Origin: Anaerocolumna jejuensis DSM 15929
Lineage (GTDB): Bacteria > Bacillota > Clostridia > Lachnospirales > Lachnospiraceae
Length of the DNA: 17,253 nt
NCBI RefSeq assembly: GCF_900142215.1
Contig: NZ_FRAC01000054.1
Coordinates: 1 to 17,253, forward strand
Direction of reading: 5' to 3'
The notes beneath the pieces are model-generated. The model did no database searches and was not told where the DNA came from. It saw only the letters and a program-made list of their open reading frames with translations. Every line of letters starts with the position of its first letter. Positions within the stretch are counted from its first letter, which is position 1. Below are positions 8,078 to 14,931 of this stretch, piece by piece. The position numbers and the translations under genes are program-made.

Positions 8078-9097
8078 TTATTTTTGCTTCGTCAAGTCCA
8101 TTGCAGCGGCCTTGCTCTCCATGTTATATTTATTAAGCATGTCAGAATTCTTAAAGATTTCCTGTGAACAGCGTATATTAAGGATTTTATTGTACATTTT
8201 GGGAGCTTCATTTTTAACATAAACAAACTTATCCAGCGGGTCCCCGATTAATTTCGTTGCTTCATTATATGCGAAACAATTTCGTTTATTATTGGTTTGC
8301 ATCATAAATTCCAGAATGGGAGTACGGGTAAAGGGCTGTTTGTTTCTTGGCTTATCATAGACAAAGCCTACCGTAGTGCCTCTGTAAGCAATTTCACTGT
8401 TTTTATAACCGGCCCGGGTAAGCCCGCCAATGAAAGCATCCCTCATCTCAGTGTCTTTTAAGGTTATCTGCGCATGCATGGTAAGCTCCTCCGGCTCAGA
8501 AAATTCACCTAAGCGGAAGCCTGTAAGCCACCAGTGAAGATCTCTCCGGTAAAAAAGTACCTTATCCTTTTTAATAAGAGTGAAAGCTAAAGGCATCCTT
8601 TCTTCATCCGATGCTGTTTCATAAAAGGTGCCATTAAACAAGCCCGGGATATCGATAAACGGAATTTCGGTATTATATATGCCAATTTCACACCCTGTTG
8701 TCATTCCGTACTGGCCCTTCCAGAATTCAATCAGCCATTTCTTCCCGGCATAGTCAAAATAAATGGGTTCACAGTCTATAATCATACTAAAAGCCGCACA
8801 GCCTTCATCGTATAGCCTGCAATAGCCGCACTCACGCTGCCAGCAATCCATCAGGGAATAAAACATGTTCTGAGGACGGAAATAGGCAAAGCCAAAGGGC
8901 TTTAAATCCTTGTTAATATCAATAAATTTTGTCGACTGTGCATCAGCGATTGGAAGCATTACTTCCTCTTCTGCATTAAAATCCATTGCCTTGACCGATG
9001 GAAGGTACAGGTCCGTATTCTCTGACATCATCCAGGATTTTTTTCTGGCTCTCTTTATAGCAATTTTCTGTTTCAAAAATTGGAAAAGTTTTATCAT
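8078..9097 (-). CDS. DUF4474-like protein of unknown function
   Basis: The protein has 339 residues and resembles the DUF4474 family of Clostridia; I recognise the WLIEFWKGQYGMTTG stretch (121-135) but this is a memory-based match. The N-terminus is basic (KRARKK at 15-20) and possibly membrane-associated but lacks a clear transmembrane helix. A Cys-rich patch (C85, C90, C93, C100, C109) precedes the conserved segment. Trp and aromatic residues are frequent (HWWLTGF). The C-terminus is Lys-rich. The start has AAGGAGT 8 bases upstream. It is the first gene of the unit with the metallophosphoesterase. No function is proposed beyond a possible link to that enzyme. Confidence 0.8.
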   Translation of the reverse strand: MIKLFQFLKQKIAIKRARKKSWMMSENTDLYLPSVKAMDFNAEEEVMLPIADAQSTKFIDINKDLKPFGFAYFRPQNMFYSLMDCWQRECGYCRLYDEGCAAFSMIIDCEPIYFDYAGKKWLIEFWKGQYGMTTGCEIGIYNTEIPFIDIPGLFNGTFYETASDEERMPLAFTLIKKDKVLFYRRDLHWWLTGFRLGEFSEPEELTMHAQITLKDTEMRDAFIGGLTRAGYKNSEIAYRGTTVGFVYDKPRNKQPFTRTPILEFMMQTNNKRNCFAYNEATKLIGDPLDKFVYVKNEAPKMYNKILNIRCSQEIFKNSDMLNKYNMESKAAAMDLTKQK

Positions 9098-9159
9098 AAA
9101 AAATACTCCTTTCGTTTTAAATAGAAGAAAGATGCATAGAATAAAGAATATGCCATATT

Positions 9160-9189
9160 ATCATATTCTCATAGAAAGCTATATGTTAA
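9160..9189 (-). promoter_or_regulatory. Candidate promoter of the DUF4474-metallophosphoesterase unit
   Basis: On the minus strand TTAACA (9189-9184) is followed 18 bases later by TATGAT (9165-9160). It lies ~60 bases before the start codon. It is divergent from the NADH oxidase promoter, with 27 bases between the two -35 elements. Confidence 0.5.
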
Positions 9190-9216
9190 TATTTTTATAA
9201 TAGTAATAATAACTAG

Positions 9217-9245
9217 TTGCAAATTTAACAATGTAGGATTATAAT
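9217..9245 (+). promoter_or_regulatory. Promoter of the NADH oxidase gene
   Basis: TTGCAA (9217-9222), a 17-base spacer and a perfect TATAAT (9240-9245). The predicted start is ~9252, giving a 37-base leader with AGGAGG at 9275-9280. Confidence 0.65.
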
Positions 9246-9288
9246 GTGTCTAGAGGAAGATACCAAAATTTGATAGGAGGCTGGTTAT

Positions 9289-10623
9289 ATGAGTAAAATA
9301 GTAGTAATAGGTGCAAATCATGCCGGAACGGCTGCGTTAAATACCATATTAGATAATTACAAAGGAAATGAGGTCGTAGCTTTTGACTCCAATTCCAACA
9401 TCAGTTTTTTAGGCTGCGGAATGGCACTATGGATTGGCAAGCAGATAAGCGGCCCGGAAGGTTTATTTTATTCCAATAAGGAAAAGCTGGAGGGCAAAGG
9501 TGCCAGAATATACATGGAGACACCGGTGGAAGATATCGATTATGAGAAAAAAGTGGTACATGCCAGAGGAAAGGACGGGAAAGAGTACCATGAGAGCTTT
9601 GACAAGCTTATCCTGGCTACCGGTTCTGTTCCGATTGTACCTAAAATAGAAGGAATAGACTTAAAGAATGTACAGCTTGTTAAACTGTATCAGAATGCGG
9701 AAGAAGTAATTGAGAAGCTGAAGGATGAGTCCATTAAGGATGTGGTAGTGGTAGGAGCCGGCTATATTGGTGTGGAATTAGCGGAAGCCTTTGTACGCTG
9801 CGGGAAAGAGGTTACCATAATCGATTGTGTTGAGACCTGTCTTTCGGGCTATTATGACAAAGATTTCACAGACATCATGAGAGATAACCTCAAAGCTCAT
9901 GGAGTGAAGCTGGCCTTTGGAGAAACCGTGCAGAAAATGGAAGGCAGCGGCAGGGTTGAGAAGGTAATAACAGATAAAGGGGAACACAAGGCTGACATGG
10001 TCATTATGGCCATTGGTTTCCGGCCGAACACAGCCCTTGGCGGCAATCACCTGGAATTGTTCCGAAATGGGGCATTCCTGGTAGACAAGTATCAGGAGAC
10101 CAGTGTAAAGGGCGTATATGCCATTGGTGACTGTGCAACTGTTTATGATAATTCCGTACAGGAGGTAAATTATATTGCCTTAGCTTCCAATGCAGTCAGA
10201 TCAGGTATCGTGGCCGCTCACAACAGCTGCGGAAAGGATCTGGAATCGGTAGGTGTCCAGGGCTCAAACGGTATCAGTATCTGGGGAGTCAACATGCTTT
10301 CAACGGGACTTACTCTTACAAAGGCTGCAAAGCTGGGAATCCAGGCAGCAGCAGTAGATTATGAGGATTTACAAAAACCCGCCTTTATAGAGAAAAACAA
10401 TCAGAAAGTAAAGATAAGAATTGTATATGACAAGGAATCCAGAGTGGTATTGGGAGCCCAGATGACTTCGGAATACGATATATCCATGGGACTTCATATG
10501 TTCTCCCTGGCAATTCAGGAAAAAGTGACCATCGATAAATTAAAGCTGGTAGACCTTTTCTTCCTGCCGCATTTCAACCAGCCCTACAGCTATATTGCAC
10601 TGGCGGCACAGAAAGCAGAATAA
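9289..10623 (+). CDS. nox: FAD-dependent NADH oxidase (water-forming type) / CoA-disulfide reductase family
   Basis: The protein has 444 residues, typical of the Nox/Npr/CoADR flavoprotein family. It binds FAD (VVIGANHAGT, 5-14; AIGDCA, 278-283) and NADH (VVVVGAGYIGVELAEAF, 152-168). The single redox-active cysteine is C43 in SFLGCGMALWIG, the site that cycles through Cys-sulfenic acid when O2 is reduced to water, or forms a mixed disulfide in CoA-disulfide reductases. His11 in the first motif matches the conserved active-site His of Nox. The C-terminal dimerisation domain ends with FFLPHFNQPYSYI. In an anaerobe the likely role is O2 detoxification and NADH reoxidation. Water-forming oxidase is favoured, but sequence alone does not exclude peroxidase or CoADR activity. 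It is monocistronic, with its own promoter and terminator. Confidence 0.9.
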   Translation: MSKIVVIGANHAGTAALNTILDNYKGNEVVAFDSNSNISFLGCGMALWIGKQISGPEGLFYSNKEKLEGKGARIYMETPVEDIDYEKKVVHARGKDGKEYHESFDKLILATGSVPIVPKIEGIDLKNVQLVKLYQNAEEVIEKLKDESIKDVVVVGAGYIGVELAEAFVRCGKEVTIIDCVETCLSGYYDKDFTDIMRDNLKAHGVKLAFGETVQKMEGSGRVEKVITDKGEHKADMVIMAIGFRPNTALGGNHLELFRNGAFLVDKYQETSVKGVYAIGDCATVYDNSVQEVNYIALASNAVRSGIVAAHNSCGKDLESVGVQGSNGISIWGVNMLSTGLTLTKAAKLGIQAAAVDYEDLQKPAFIEKNNQKVKIRIVYDKESRVVLGAQMTSEYDISMGLHMFSLAIQEKVTIDKLKLVDLFFLPHFNQPYSYIALAAQKAE

Positions 10624-10633
10624 ATATAAAAAG

Positions 10634-10720
10634 AAGCCCCCTGTCTTTTAATTATTTCCGCATTTACGGCGGGCAGTTTAAGAACTGCAGTTAATTAACA
10701 GATAGGGAGCTTTTATTTTT
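10634..10720. terminator. Branched bidirectional terminator between nox and the oadG-like gene
   Basis: A ~20-bp outer stem pairs 10634-10654 with 10691-10712, with about three imperfect pairs. It encloses at least one perfect inner hairpin, GCAGTT-TAAG-AACTGC (10673-10688), and a smaller one (10660-10672). On the + strand it is followed by TTTTATTTTTATT (10711-10723). On the minus strand it is followed by CTTTTTATATTTA. It can therefore end both convergent transcripts. The multi-branch shape is less common than a simple hairpin. Confidence 0.8.
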
Positions 10721-10721
10721 A

Positions 10722-10883
10722 TTATTCTGCCTTTTTGGGATGTCTGCGTTCAGACCAGGCGGTTATTTTTTTCTCAGCCCACTGGAATATCATTATGAGC
10801 AGTGTAATAATAATAATCACGCAGAAAATACTAAACATACCCTTCCACATAATATCAAGTGATAATATAAAATTATGTTCCAT
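10722..10883 (-). CDS. Small membrane protein, OadG-like (sodium pump gamma-type subunit)
   Basis: This short gene encodes 53 residues, starting MEHNFILSLDIMWKG and ending RRHPKKAE. A single hydrophobic helix lies at ~16-33, followed by an amphipathic Lys/Arg/Trp-rich cytoplasmic tail. Its ribosome binding site AAGGAG is 6 bases upstream of the ATG. It begins 24 bases after the stop codon of the oadB-like gene on the same strand and ends at the terminator. Size, topology and position match the OadG-related small subunits that accompany beta subunits of sodium-translocating decarboxylases and help assemble the complex. It is shorter than a classical OadG (~80 residues) and lacks the His-rich Zn-binding tail. 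Function is inferred mainly from context. Confidence 0.75.
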   Translation of the reverse strand: MEHNFILSLDIMWKGMFSIFCVIIIITLLIMIFQWAEKKITAWSERRHPKKAE

Positions 10884-10907
10884 AGAGAACTCCTTTCGCC
10901 TCAGCGT

Positions 10908-12047
10908 TTATTTTAAGATAGTGGTCAGAAGGTTTAATATAATACCTCCGGCTAATACGGAAGCTATCTGACCGGACACATTGGCACCGATAGCATGCAT
11001 TAACAGGTGATTAGTAGGGTCTTCTTTCAGGGCGAGCTTTTGTACAACACGGGCTGACATAGGGAAAGCAGAGATTCCGGCAGCACCGATCATAGGATTG
11101 ATTTTATTCTTGCGGAACAGGTTAATGAACTTGGCAAACAGTACACCGCCTACGGTATCAAATACAAAGGCAATCAGACCAAGAACCAGGATTAAAAGTG
11201 TCTGCCAGGTTACAAAGACATCTGCTCTCATACTAAAGGAAATGGTGATACCGAGTAAAAGAGTAACCAGGTTAGCCAGGATATTCTGAGCGGCATCGGA
11301 AAGGGATGTTAATACCCCGCATTCTCTTAAGAGATTACCAAACATCAGGAAGCCAACCAAAGAAACAGACTGGGGAGCTACAAAACCTGCGATAATTGTT
11401 ACGGCAATAGGGAATATGATCTTTAATCTCTTGGATACGGATACCGGATTATAGGGCATTCTGATAAGACGCTCTTTTTTGGTGGTAACCATTTTAATGG
11501 CAACGGGCTGTACCAGCGGAACAAGTGCCATATACGAGTAGGCCGCGACAGCAATAGGACCAATATAATTGGATTTTAATATTTGTGATACCAGAATAGA
11601 AGTAGGACCGTCAGCCGCACCGATAATACCGATGGATGCCGCATCTGAAATGGAAAATCCCAGCAGGACCGCTACCGAAATAGTAAAGAAGATACCAAAT
11701 TGGGCAGCCGCACCGAATAAAAGCATGATGGGATTAGATAAAAGAGGACCGAAGTCAATCATGGCACCGATACCTATAAATAACAGTAAAGGAAGGGCCT
11801 CTGAGGCTTCAATACCTGATTCAAAGAGCCACTGGATGATACCGTGTGTATTTCCGATACCGGGAAGCACCTGATCAATAACCCCGGATAAAGGAAGGTT
11901 AACTAAGATTGCACCAAATCCCATTGGAAGAAGCAGGGAAGGTTCATAACCTTTTGCAATAGCAAGATAAATTAATAGGATGCCCACACAATACATGATC
12001 AATTGGGGGACAGTAACAGAGGTAATACCCGATAGTAAAAAATCCAT
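10908..12047 (-). CDS. oadB: Sodium ion-translocating decarboxylase beta subunit (OadB/GcdB/MmdB type)
   Basis: This 379-residue integral membrane protein has about ten hydrophobic segments. It is the membrane subunit that couples decarboxylation of a carboxybiotin intermediate to Na+ export. Family marks are LLPMGFGAILVNLPL (38-52), FIGIGAMIDFGPLLSNP (90-106), IIGAADGPTSI (141-151, with Asp146 matching the essential Asp of OadB), ISAFPMSARVVQ (325-336) and GANVSGQ (354-360, Asn356). The start at 12047 is chosen because GGGAG lies ~8 bases upstream; an in-frame ATG at 12074 has no such site. The carboxyltransferase alpha subunit and biotin carrier are not in the window, so the substrate (oxaloacetate, glutaconyl-CoA or methylmalonyl-CoA) cannot be told. 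It forms an operon with the small OadG-like gene. Confidence 0.92.
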   Translation of the reverse strand: MDFLLSGITSVTVPQLIMYCVGILLIYLAIAKGYEPSLLLPMGFGAILVNLPLSGVIDQVLPGIGNTHGIIQWLFESGIEASEALPLLLFIGIGAMIDFGPLLSNPIMLLFGAAAQFGIFFTISVAVLLGFSISDAASIGIIGAADGPTSILVSQILKSNYIGPIAVAAYSYMALVPLVQPVAIKMVTTKKERLIRMPYNPVSVSKRLKIIFPIAVTIIAGFVAPQSVSLVGFLMFGNLLRECGVLTSLSDAAQNILANLVTLLLGITISFSMRADVFVTWQTLLILVLGLIAFVFDTVGGVLFAKFINLFRKNKINPMIGAAGISAFPMSARVVQKLALKEDPTNHLLMHAIGANVSGQIASVLAGGIILNLLTTILK

Positions 12048-12103
12048 TGTAAATCTCCCTTCGTACTTGTACAACTTTTGATTAATTGGGTTTTGCCATT
12101 CGT

Positions 12104-12112
12104 ATTATAACA
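12104..12112 (-). promoter_or_regulatory. Promoter of the oadB-like operon
   Basis: On the minus strand TGT-TATAAT is a perfect extended -10 (12112-12104) within ctgtgTTATAAT. The -35 is weak (TTATGT near 12132). The ~55-base leader contains the palindrome TTGTACAA (12067-12074). Confidence 0.6.
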
Positions 12113-12403
12113 CAGCTTTAACACTTACATAAATAAAGCCTGTACCCTAAAAGGGACACAGGTCTTGTCGATTCATATAAAACCAGAGCGTCTATGTCCA
12201 AGCTAATTAACTGCACATTCATAAAATAATGTAAATTATTTGAATATGCCGACTACTCCCCTATATCTAATTACCTCTAACAGTAGCATAAAAGTAGTGG
12301 GAAGTCAATAAAAAACCACATTTTTCAACATAGTAAACCGGTCCTTTTTATCTGTATTTGTGGCTTTATACATTGTAAAAGAAGGGCAGACTTATAGTGG
12401 ACG
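12113..12403. other. Intergenic region upstream of two divergent promoters
   Basis: No gene is seen on either strand. It holds a hairpin at 12139-12162 (CCTGT-a-CCC paired with GGG-ac-ACAGG). Read on the minus strand the hairpin is followed by CTTTATTTATG, so it could act as a weak terminator or insulator ahead of the oadB promoter. It also holds a 19-base AT-rich palindromic element at 12223-12241 that recurs exactly at 16561-16579 in the rRNA promoter region. Confidence 0.6.
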
Positions 12404-12432
12404 GTGACATTTGGATTATTGTCTGATATAAT
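12404..12432 (+). promoter_or_regulatory. Strong extended -10 promoter of the methyltransferase gene
   Basis: GTGACA (12404-12409), a 17-base spacer, then TATAAT (12427-12432) preceded by TGA (12424-12426). This is one of the best promoters in the window, and the predicted start is ~12439. Confidence 0.75.
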
Positions 12433-12437
12433 GTGGG

Positions 12438-12553
12438 AAACCGGGTCTGGTTTGGGACGGTCCGTAAGCAGAGGAGCAAGTTTGAAAGTCCCTTTCAAAC
12501 TACTTATTAAAGCAGTAACGCAGACATGTCTGCGTTATGCAGGAGGTATAATT
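12438..12553 (+). promoter_or_regulatory. Hairpin-rich 5' leader of the methyltransferase gene
   Basis: The ~115-base leader holds a series of inverted repeats: AAACC/GGTTT (12438-12453); GGAC/GTCC (12455-12463); a perfect 10-bp arm pair AGTTTGAAAG/CTTTCAAACT with a 3-base loop (12479-12501); and a perfect 22-bp palindrome (12516-12537; half-site TAACGCAGACA). The last hairpin ends 3 bases before the ribosome binding site AGGAGG (12541-12546). No known riboswitch core was recognised. Possible roles are translational control, an operator, or RNA stability. Confidence 0.6.
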
Positions 12554-14035
12554 ATGATACGTGATACTTTTGATAGAATAAAAGAAAAGGAAAATGTCAG
12601 GGAGAATCTGATACAATTAAAGGCTGAATTAAAGGCAGACCACGGGAGGGAAGCACTGCTCTATTATATAGGGTCGGATTATAGCGTATTATTGGAATTA
12701 CTGGAGCAGGAAGAGCCAAAGGTCAGAAAAAATACGGCATTGATACTGGGGGAGCTGGGGATTCAGGAAACGCTTCCGAAGCTATATTCTGCTTATGAAA
12801 AGGAAGAGCAGATGTTTGTCCGAAGCTCTTACCTTTCTGCTATAAAGAATTTTGATTATACCGCTTATGTGGAAAGCTTAGAAGAAAAATACAGGGAATT
12901 AAGCAGTGCTGTCTTAACGGATGATAATAAAAAGCATGTGGAAGAGGAGTTAAGGCTTCTCTCCCAGCTGGTACGTAAGGTAAAAGGGACAGGGAAACAT
13001 GTCTTTACAGGATACAAGGAGCCCTCTTCCCTGATTCTTCTTACGAACCGGAATTATATCGAGGCTACCCTGGAGCAGCTGAACACAATGAAAGCCAGAG
13101 AATTTAATGCGGGAGTTATGGTGGAATGTGATGATCTTGGAAAAGTACTTCCGGTAAGAACTTATACGGAGCTTTTGTTTATGCTAAAGGACGTAAAGAC
13201 CATTGACAAGGATATTGCTTCAGGAGCCAGGGCGCTGGCAGAAAGCAGTCTCCTCGACTTTCTGAAAAAAAGACATGAAGGAAATCCTCCCTTCTATTTC
13301 CGACTGGAACTGAAGGCAAAAATGGAGCTGGATAAAAGGAGCAGTTACACCAGAAAATTTGCAGCAGAATTGGAGCGGCTGACCGGCAGGCAGCTTCTTA
13401 ACAGCACTTCTGACTATGAGTGGGAGCTCAGGCTCATAGAAAACAAAGAAGGCAGGTTTAATGTACTGATAAAACTCACTACATTAGAGGATAAAAGGTT
13501 TCATTACCGTAAAAAAGTCATAGCAGCCAGTATTCAGCCCACCATGGCAGCTCTTATTGCGGTTCTTGCAAAGGACTATCTGAAGGAAGGTGCCCAGGTG
13601 CTGGATCCTTTCTGCGGAGTGGGAACCATGTTAATTGAAAGAAACCAGGCAGTAAAAGCAGGAACCATGTACGGGCTTGATATTTATGGAGAGGCTATAG
13701 AGAGAGCAAAGGAGAATACGGCTGTCAGCGGTGATACGGTATATTATATTAACCGGGATTTCTTTGACTTTAAACATGACTATCTCTTTGACGAAATCAT
13801 TACCAATATGCCCAGAGCCATGGGGCATAAAGAGGACAGTGAAATACGTGAACTCTACCGGAGGTTTTTCAGAAAGGCAGGGGAGCATATGAACGAAGGC
13901 GGAGTAATCATTTTGTATTCCCATAACAGAGAGTATGTTCATAAATTTTATGACCGAAATGCTTATAAATTAGCAGAAGAGTTCGAAATCTCCAAAAAGG
14001 AAGGCACCTATCTGTTCGTTTTAAAGGCTGTCTGA
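12554..14035 (+). CDS. HEAT-repeat / RlmL-Trm11-like SAM-dependent methyltransferase (putative RNA methyltransferase)
   Basis: The protein has 493 residues. The start at 12554 follows AGGAGG by 7 bases; an in-frame upstream GTG at 12404 lies inside the promoter and is rejected. Residues ~20-110 are helical and HEAT-like (EEPKVRKNTALILGELG at 53-69). Residues ~145-320 form a middle region that may correspond to a THUMP-type or divergent RNA-binding domain (YFRLELKAKM). The methyltransferase domain spans ~320-493. Motif I is VLDPFCGVGTMLIERN (349-364), which binds S-adenosylmethionine, and an acidic ribose-binding loop is YGLDIYG (373-379). Motif IV is TNMPRAMG (417-424), where RNA or DNA N-methyltransferases normally have NPPY or DPPY. 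The fold points to RNA guanosine methylation, but the altered motif leaves target and activity uncertain. Monocistronic. Confidence 0.82.
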   Translation: MIRDTFDRIKEKENVRENLIQLKAELKADHGREALLYYIGSDYSVLLELLEQEEPKVRKNTALILGELGIQETLPKLYSAYEKEEQMFVRSSYLSAIKNFDYTAYVESLEEKYRELSSAVLTDDNKKHVEEELRLLSQLVRKVKGTGKHVFTGYKEPSSLILLTNRNYIEATLEQLNTMKAREFNAGVMVECDDLGKVLPVRTYTELLFMLKDVKTIDKDIASGARALAESSLLDFLKKRHEGNPPFYFRLELKAKMELDKRSSYTRKFAAELERLTGRQLLNSTSDYEWELRLIENKEGRFNVLIKLTTLEDKRFHYRKKVIAASIQPTMAALIAVLAKDYLKEGAQVLDPFCGVGTMLIERNQAVKAGTMYGLDIYGEAIERAKENTAVSGDTVYYINRDFFDFKHDYLFDEIITNMPRAMGHKEDSEIRELYRRFFRKAGEHMNEGGVIILYSHNREYVHKFYDRNAYKLAEEFEISKKEGTYLFVLKAV

Positions 14036-14129
14036 CCAATGAAAGCCGCTTTGCTGCATTTTATATCCCAGGTATATATAGCGAAAGTTGAGGTTAACTT
14101 AAGATACTCGAATAATATATGATTTTAAG

Positions 14130-14178
14130 AAAGAGCTGCTGAAAAACCGGACAGTAAGGTTTTTCAGCAGCTCTTTTT
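14130..14178. terminator. Bidirectional intrinsic terminator between the methyltransferase and blaR1 genes
   Basis: A perfect 19-bp stem (14130-14148 with 14158-14176) with a 9-base loop. On the + strand it runs into TTTTT (14174-14178). On the minus strand it is followed by CTTTCTTAAAATC, a weaker T-rich tail. It probably ends both convergent transcripts, though it lies ~66 bases beyond the blaR1-like stop. Confidence 0.9.
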
Positions 14179-14244
14179 ACTTGATTTTATAATTCTAGTA
14201 AGGAATCAGATAGTGAATGCTTAGCTTCCATCAAATATTCTTAA

Positions 14245-14931
14245 TTAAAAGTCCTTGCTTAAAAGATAAACAGCAACGGTTACTTTTGTTTTGGTATCAT
14301 AGTTTACAGAAATAAAACCTTTCTGGTATTTAAAATGCATATCCCCGTTTTTATCGCTGACAGGTTCTCCTAAGGCATTCTTAAAGCTGTCTATTTTGTC
14401 ACCAATAATTGCACCGTTAAAGTCAATATCGGTTCTATCGGTAAATATCTGGCTGACAGTGGAAGCGTCGTTGGCAGTATCTAACCATACGCGAAGTCCA
14501 TTATTTTTAAATTCCAGTCCGCCTTCATCAATGGTGGCAGGTTCTTCCTTCAGGTTCTTTATCAAATCCTCTTTGCTGGAACCAAGCATATCAAAATACT
14601 GCTGAAAGCTGACTGCTTCACTGATTGGGGTGGCAGTTGCATCTGGAGCAGCCTCGCCATTTTTCTTATTATCTGCAGCGTCTGGAGTTTTTGTATCCTG
14701 GTCTTTAGCATCCTGATTTTTTGTATCCTGGTCCTTTGTACCCTGACTGTTATTTGTATTGTTTCCTGCCGTACTGTTTCCATTTGTACTATTTCCTGCA
14801 GATTTGTTCGTATTATTTGCTGCTGTATTTTTATTGGAGCCAGTCAGACTTGCGCAGCCTGTTAAAAGGGCTAAACAAAGCAGAGTAAGGACCGCCCATT
14901 TGACGGAAGTTTTTTTGTATTTTGTAATCAT
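14245..14931 (-). other. Possible internal translation start giving a free lipoprotein from the blaR1 3' part
   Basis: The in-frame ATG at 14931 has AAAGGAG 8 bases upstream. The 228-residue product would begin MITKYKKTSVKW, followed by a hydrophobic stretch and the lipobox LTGC, at residue 26 of the short product. That is a textbook lipoprotein signal peptide. The Shine-Dalgarno sequence is made by the AGG AGA codons of the conserved KRRI motif, so it may be coincidental. Confidence 0.35.

Noticed and set aside
12048..12074. Upstream ATG of the oadB-like gene at 12074
   Set aside because: There is no ribosome binding site, while GGGAG precedes the ATG at 12047, which matches usual family N-termini.
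12404..12553. N-terminal extension of the methyltransferase from a GTG at 12404
   Set aside because: The GTG is the -35 of a strong promoter and the frame crosses the hairpins and AGGAGG site; ATG at 12554 is far better placed.
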